Origin: Phalacrocorax aristotelis
Lineage: Eukaryota; Chordata; Aves; Suliformes; Phalacrocoracidae
Direction: 5' to 3'
Assembly (NCBI RefSeq): GCF_949628215.1
Contig: NC_134283.1
Span: 24,592,975-24,656,974 of the forward strand
DNA length: 64,000 bases
A program made the position numbers and the translations under genes. Of the stretch, positions 59,961 to 64,000 are shown one piece after another. Below the pieces are notes generated by a model. That model was given only the letters and a program-made list of their open reading frames with translations. It was not told the DNA's origin and searched no databases. Within the stretch, counting starts at the first letter, position 1. Each line of letters opens with the position of its first letter.

Positions 59961-62900
59961 TCTCATCCTGTTTCTTTCCTGCTCACTTCCAACATTCAGT
60001 TTTCTGCTTTCTCTGCTCCAGACATTTTGCAAACATCATTTAGCACTAACCCCAAGATGTCCTTCCTGGGAGGAGTCACGTTGGTCAGAGCCCATCACCG
60101 GGTTACCAGCGTTAGGACTGGCTTCTGTGCATTTGCTCTGCCTTTGCCTGCATGGAGTTTCCTTGTCCTCCTTACCATCCCACTGTTCAGTGAGAGGGAC
60201 CTGGCAGCTCCTTGCAGCCTGCACTTGTCTGCTCTGCTCTGAAAATCTCAATGCTGGTGGCAAACATGATTGCTTTGCTATTCCTGCCCTTTTTCAGACC
60301 ATTTCCAGACACACTCAGTGGTTCTCACAGGTAACATCCCTTTGCTGTGAAAACAGACCCTTTATTCAGTCCTTCCTTTCCTTCCTGTAATGACTGATCT
60401 GCCTAGTGGGTATTTATCTCTCCCTCCTGTACAGCACCTTGTCCCCAAGGGCCTGTGGTGGGAAGCCAGGACAGACATCTCACTGGACACCCCAGCAGAC
60501 CATGTGAACCAGGTCTCCTTCCCCGCATCCTTGCTGGATGGTCTTGTGAACCCCCTTGGCCAAGAGCAGGACCCAAAGCTTGGCAGAGAGGTCTCTAACT
60601 GCAGGGTGGCAAAGCCAGTTGCTCTCCGCCAGCATGGCCTGGGGAGGAGAGCTGCAGCCAGGGCGTAGGCGGGTGAGTCAAGGCGGGTGGAAGAGCTGGA
60701 GATGGCATCTCATCTACACACATTAATAATGGAGACATCCTTCTGACGCTGCCATCATCTTGTGGCTGGAAGGAAGGAGATGAAGTAGTGGCTGCTGACG
60801 CACAGGGGAGTTCTGCTTTCAGCCGAAGTGATTGAGGGGCAGAGCACACCCAGCCAGGTGCTACTGCTTTGGCAGGAAGCCCCACATTGCCGGAGCCAGG
60901 ATAACCTGACAGGTATGGGGGGAGCTGAGCGGTATGGGGCCCTGGGGCCTGGGCAAACGGGTGCCCATTCTAACCAGACCACAGTGCCACCACCACATGG
61001 GACTCCTGGCCATTGTTTTGTACCCCATGATATTAGCTGCTCGTTTTGCTCGACAGCAAACTCCTCACTAGTAGAATATCCTCCATGCTAAGATTTGAGG
61101 AGGTAGGTAGAGGAGGATGTGTGGGCAATGCCATAAGCTGGTCCTGGAGCCTTGCAGCTGCTGGGGCTCCAGGGACCCCTGGACCTCTCCATCAACCTCA
61201 GCCTCTTTTCACCCCTTCTGGGTTTTTCAGCTACATCTCTTTGTCCTCTCAGCCTCACCAGCGCTGTCCCATCAGGGATCTGCAGTCAGACCTCCATTAA
61301 TGCCAGGCAGCTGCCCACCCCCACCTCTCCGCAGCCTCCAGTGGAGACGCCTGGTTCTCCCTGCTTGGTTGTTTATCTGCTCACGAAATGAAGGGGTAGC
61401 CCAGGCAATAGGCTGCTCCCCTGAAAAGGCTCTTGGCCGTGGGCTTCCCTAGCCCATTGCACAAAACTTGGGGGCTGCCCACCCCTGCCCTCCTCCCTGG
61501 CAGTGCATGAAGCTGGTGGCCTACTGTAAGGTCTTTGCTTCAGACGTCCTTGCTATGCTGTGAGATGCAGTGCATCAGCTGAGATTCCTGGGCTGGGTGT
61601 CTGCCTTCAGTAGTGAAACAAGCACACGATGATCCCTCTCAAAGGGGCAGCTGTTACGGTTGTCTGTGGTGGAGGCACAAGCCCAGTCAAGGCAGAGGCA
61701 CTCCCCATTGCGTCAGTGGAGCAAGGGATGGAGAGCTTGCACACAGACTGGCTTGGCAGCTTCAAAGGGCTGCTCTTGCTTTCCTGCCACCCTTCATTTC
61801 TCTCTCGAGTGAGAGAAGTCAGCTCCTGCAACATCTCCTGTGCAGGCGGCAGCTACTGCAGTGCCTCCAGAACAACGACCCTTGCAGGAATTTGCCTGGA
61901 GGAGCGGGTGCTGGTGGGACTCCAGAGGTACCTGACCCAAAGGAGAAGGTGAATCTTGAGGGGATGCCTCTCTGCTTATCTTCTCACTCCCTCACCCTGT
62001 GCAGGAGAGCAACTGCACCCCAGGGTGGGGTGCCAGCAGCAGGGTGCCTGGGCGCCTGGGCATGTGGGCGGCCCAGGGCAAAAATATGGTATGCCCCTGG
62101 GAGGAGGTGGTGGGCACATGGAGCTCCAGCTCTGCAGGTGGGTGGTGGCAATGCCTCAGCAGGAGCAGAAACCATACAAAGTCAGGCAGGGAGAAGATGC
62201 TGGTTTGATCATTGGAAATGACTAAACAGCATAAACCACCAGAATTTTCTAAATTCTTTGTACCTTTCTCATGTCTCAATACCTCCTTGCTCCAGGCAGA
62301 ATATGCTCAGTGGGATGGTATGTCCACCCTGTGGGGTGCTTTGGGCAAGGGGTGTTGTTGCTGGCACTGCCCCATGATGGGGTGCTGGTGACCCCAGCTG
62401 AGGCTGGACTGGCCTGGAGATATTTCTCTTTCCTCCCAGAGCTGCAGGGTGCTGCAGACACCTCCATCCCTCCCTGGCACCCCTGCCCATGTGCCCATGG
62501 ACTGTGGACACCTCCACGTGCTGCTTGGCCATGGCTTTCCAGGCTAGGCCAGGGCAGAAGCAGGGACTAAGTGCCTGTCCTGCTCACAGGTTTGGAGCTA
62601 CCAGCCCGCAGGAAGGGCCTGGTGTGTGTGTCCTTGATGGACAGGGTTGGGAGACCTTGCAGACCACAGCCCTTACAAAATAACCTGTTTGCTAACTGAG
62701 TAATTGTGCTCTCCAGCAAACTGTTATCCTTCATCAGCAGAGATATCAGCAGGAAAAGCAGCCACTGGCATCCCTGCATTAATGGGAGGAAGAAAAGGAT
62801 AAATAGCAGTATTGCTTGGTTCGTTGAGCAAGAGATGGCAGAAGGCCCCCAGCAGACCTCTGCAGTGGTCCTAAGAGAGCAGGCACCGCTGTCTGGGCAG

Positions 62901-64000
62901 AAAGGCAGATACCTTGGCATTCAATGCCCTCAAATTAGCATCTGACTTTCTCCTCGAGCTGTCCTCACCATCAGCTGGCTCAGCTGATGACATAGGACAG
63001 ATGGGTAAAAGGGCCAGAGTCTTTGGCCCTGGGAGAGAAATGGAGATCTTGGGGTAGGAAAAGCAATGCAAGGCAGCAGGGACTCAGTAGGAAGAAGGAA
63101 GGACCACAAAGGCTGATGGACATGAAGCTTCAAGCACTAAAATGCAGATACAGGAGAGTTGAGCTGCTGTAGCCCCAGAGAGGCTGAGAGAGGCTGAAGC
63201 CTCTTCCATGAAGGAGGTCTGAGGCCCATAAATAACCCTCTTAGAAATAAAGAGCTGACTCTTAATTTATTCTGCTTGGATCAAATTCTATCTGCTTATT
63301 TTTAGGCTGTGCTCTGCCTCGTGGTGCAGGCAGTGCTCCCCCAGCTGTCAGGCTGGAGCCTGCAACTCCTTCCAGACTGCTGGAGCTGCCACAATTTCTA
63401 CCTGCTTAGGAGCAGGCACAGCCCTGGCCAAGTTCATGCGTGGGATTATCCCGAGCAGGTACGCACAGCCCTCCTTCCCCCCCATGGCGAATTTAAGCAC
63501 AGGTTACATTAGCTGGGAAGGGAAAAAGGAAGAGAAAGGAATGATATCTATGTGGTTTTTCAGGAGTTGCTCATGCTTATGGCCAGCTCAGCAGAATGAA
63601 CACCTTTCATTTCATGTGCTTTTTTTCCTCCTTTCCCTATCACCTTTGCTCAAATTCCCCTGCTTTGCACAGCACACACAAGCAATGGTGTTGGAGGCAA
63701 AGTCTGCTTCCTAGACCTGCAGTGTGGGAGAAAGTTTTGCGATTAGGACACACCTGCAAGCACGCTCTTGTGCTGCTATTTTTTCCACGTTTTCATTTCC
63801 ACCATGAATGGCTGATAACAGCATGTGGTCACAAAGACCTTTCAAGACAGAAAAGAAATCCAAAGAACAGTAATAATGGAAAAGATTAAGTAGAGGAAAT
63901 GCAACTTTCCTGTGCAAACCTGCTGCTCAGAGAGGAACCCCTGCCTGCTGTTATTAGGCACAGCCTGTGGTGATTTGCATGGCTGAAGTTGTGTTTACTT
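59961..64000. other. Intergenic sequence, no gene recognised
   Basis: The longest frame (61,613-62,221, plus, 202 codons) has no recognisable family features. AT-rich islands at about 62.69-62.83 kb and 63.22-63.31 kb, with homeobox-like TAAT/ATTA words, might be conserved noncoding elements. That is unsupported without comparison. Confidence 0.6.

Overview
The window is vertebrate genomic DNA, most likely from a bird. It holds one recognisable protein-coding gene, CSNK1A1 (casein kinase 1 alpha), which lies complete on the minus strand between about 47.7 kb (promoter) and 13.6 kb (3' end). The avian call is an inference. It rests on decayed CR1-type LINE fragments (about 59.34-59.96 kb and 11.06-11.17 kb), otherwise very few recognisable transposons, and compact introns. 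A non-avian reptile is the main alternative.

Layout: 1-13.6 kb is the region downstream of CSNK1A1. Its first ~9.8 kb is GC-rich with a small orphan CpG-rich patch near 3.1-3.4 kb, and the rest is AT-rich. I recognise no coding gene there. From 14,654 to 47,367 are eleven CSNK1A1 coding exons, ten constitutive and one optional. Every intron starts GT and ends AG except one alternative GC donor. The exon phases close exactly to the known family lengths: 337 aa with the S segment, 325 aa without it, and 28 aa more when the optional L exon (29,971-30,054) is included. The invariant kinase residues (glycine loop, K46, E60, D136, N141, D157) are all present and no exon is broken. The terminal exon adds only the last two residues, then a stop, then about 1.06 kb of 3' UTR.

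The promoter lies in a CpG island (about 46.95-48.14 kb). It has no TATA box that I can see, but has a YY1-type AAGATGGCGGC element, three NRF1-like sites, a GC box and a CCAAT box, as expected for a housekeeping kinase. From 48.14 to 64 kb is GC-moderate intergenic sequence in which I find no gene, only the CR1 remnant.

The gene's product acts in Wnt signalling (priming phosphorylation of beta-catenin in the destruction complex) and in p53 and circadian control. The regulation visible in the sequence is mostly splicing: the L cassette exon between weak donors, two competing donors for the S segment, and a possible undescribed cassette exon at about 15.1-15.2 kb. I see no sign of an entirely new system. 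The best leads are that possible exon, a perfect 214-bp direct duplication in intron 6, G/C-tract structures beside splice sites, and a start codon buried in a palindrome.
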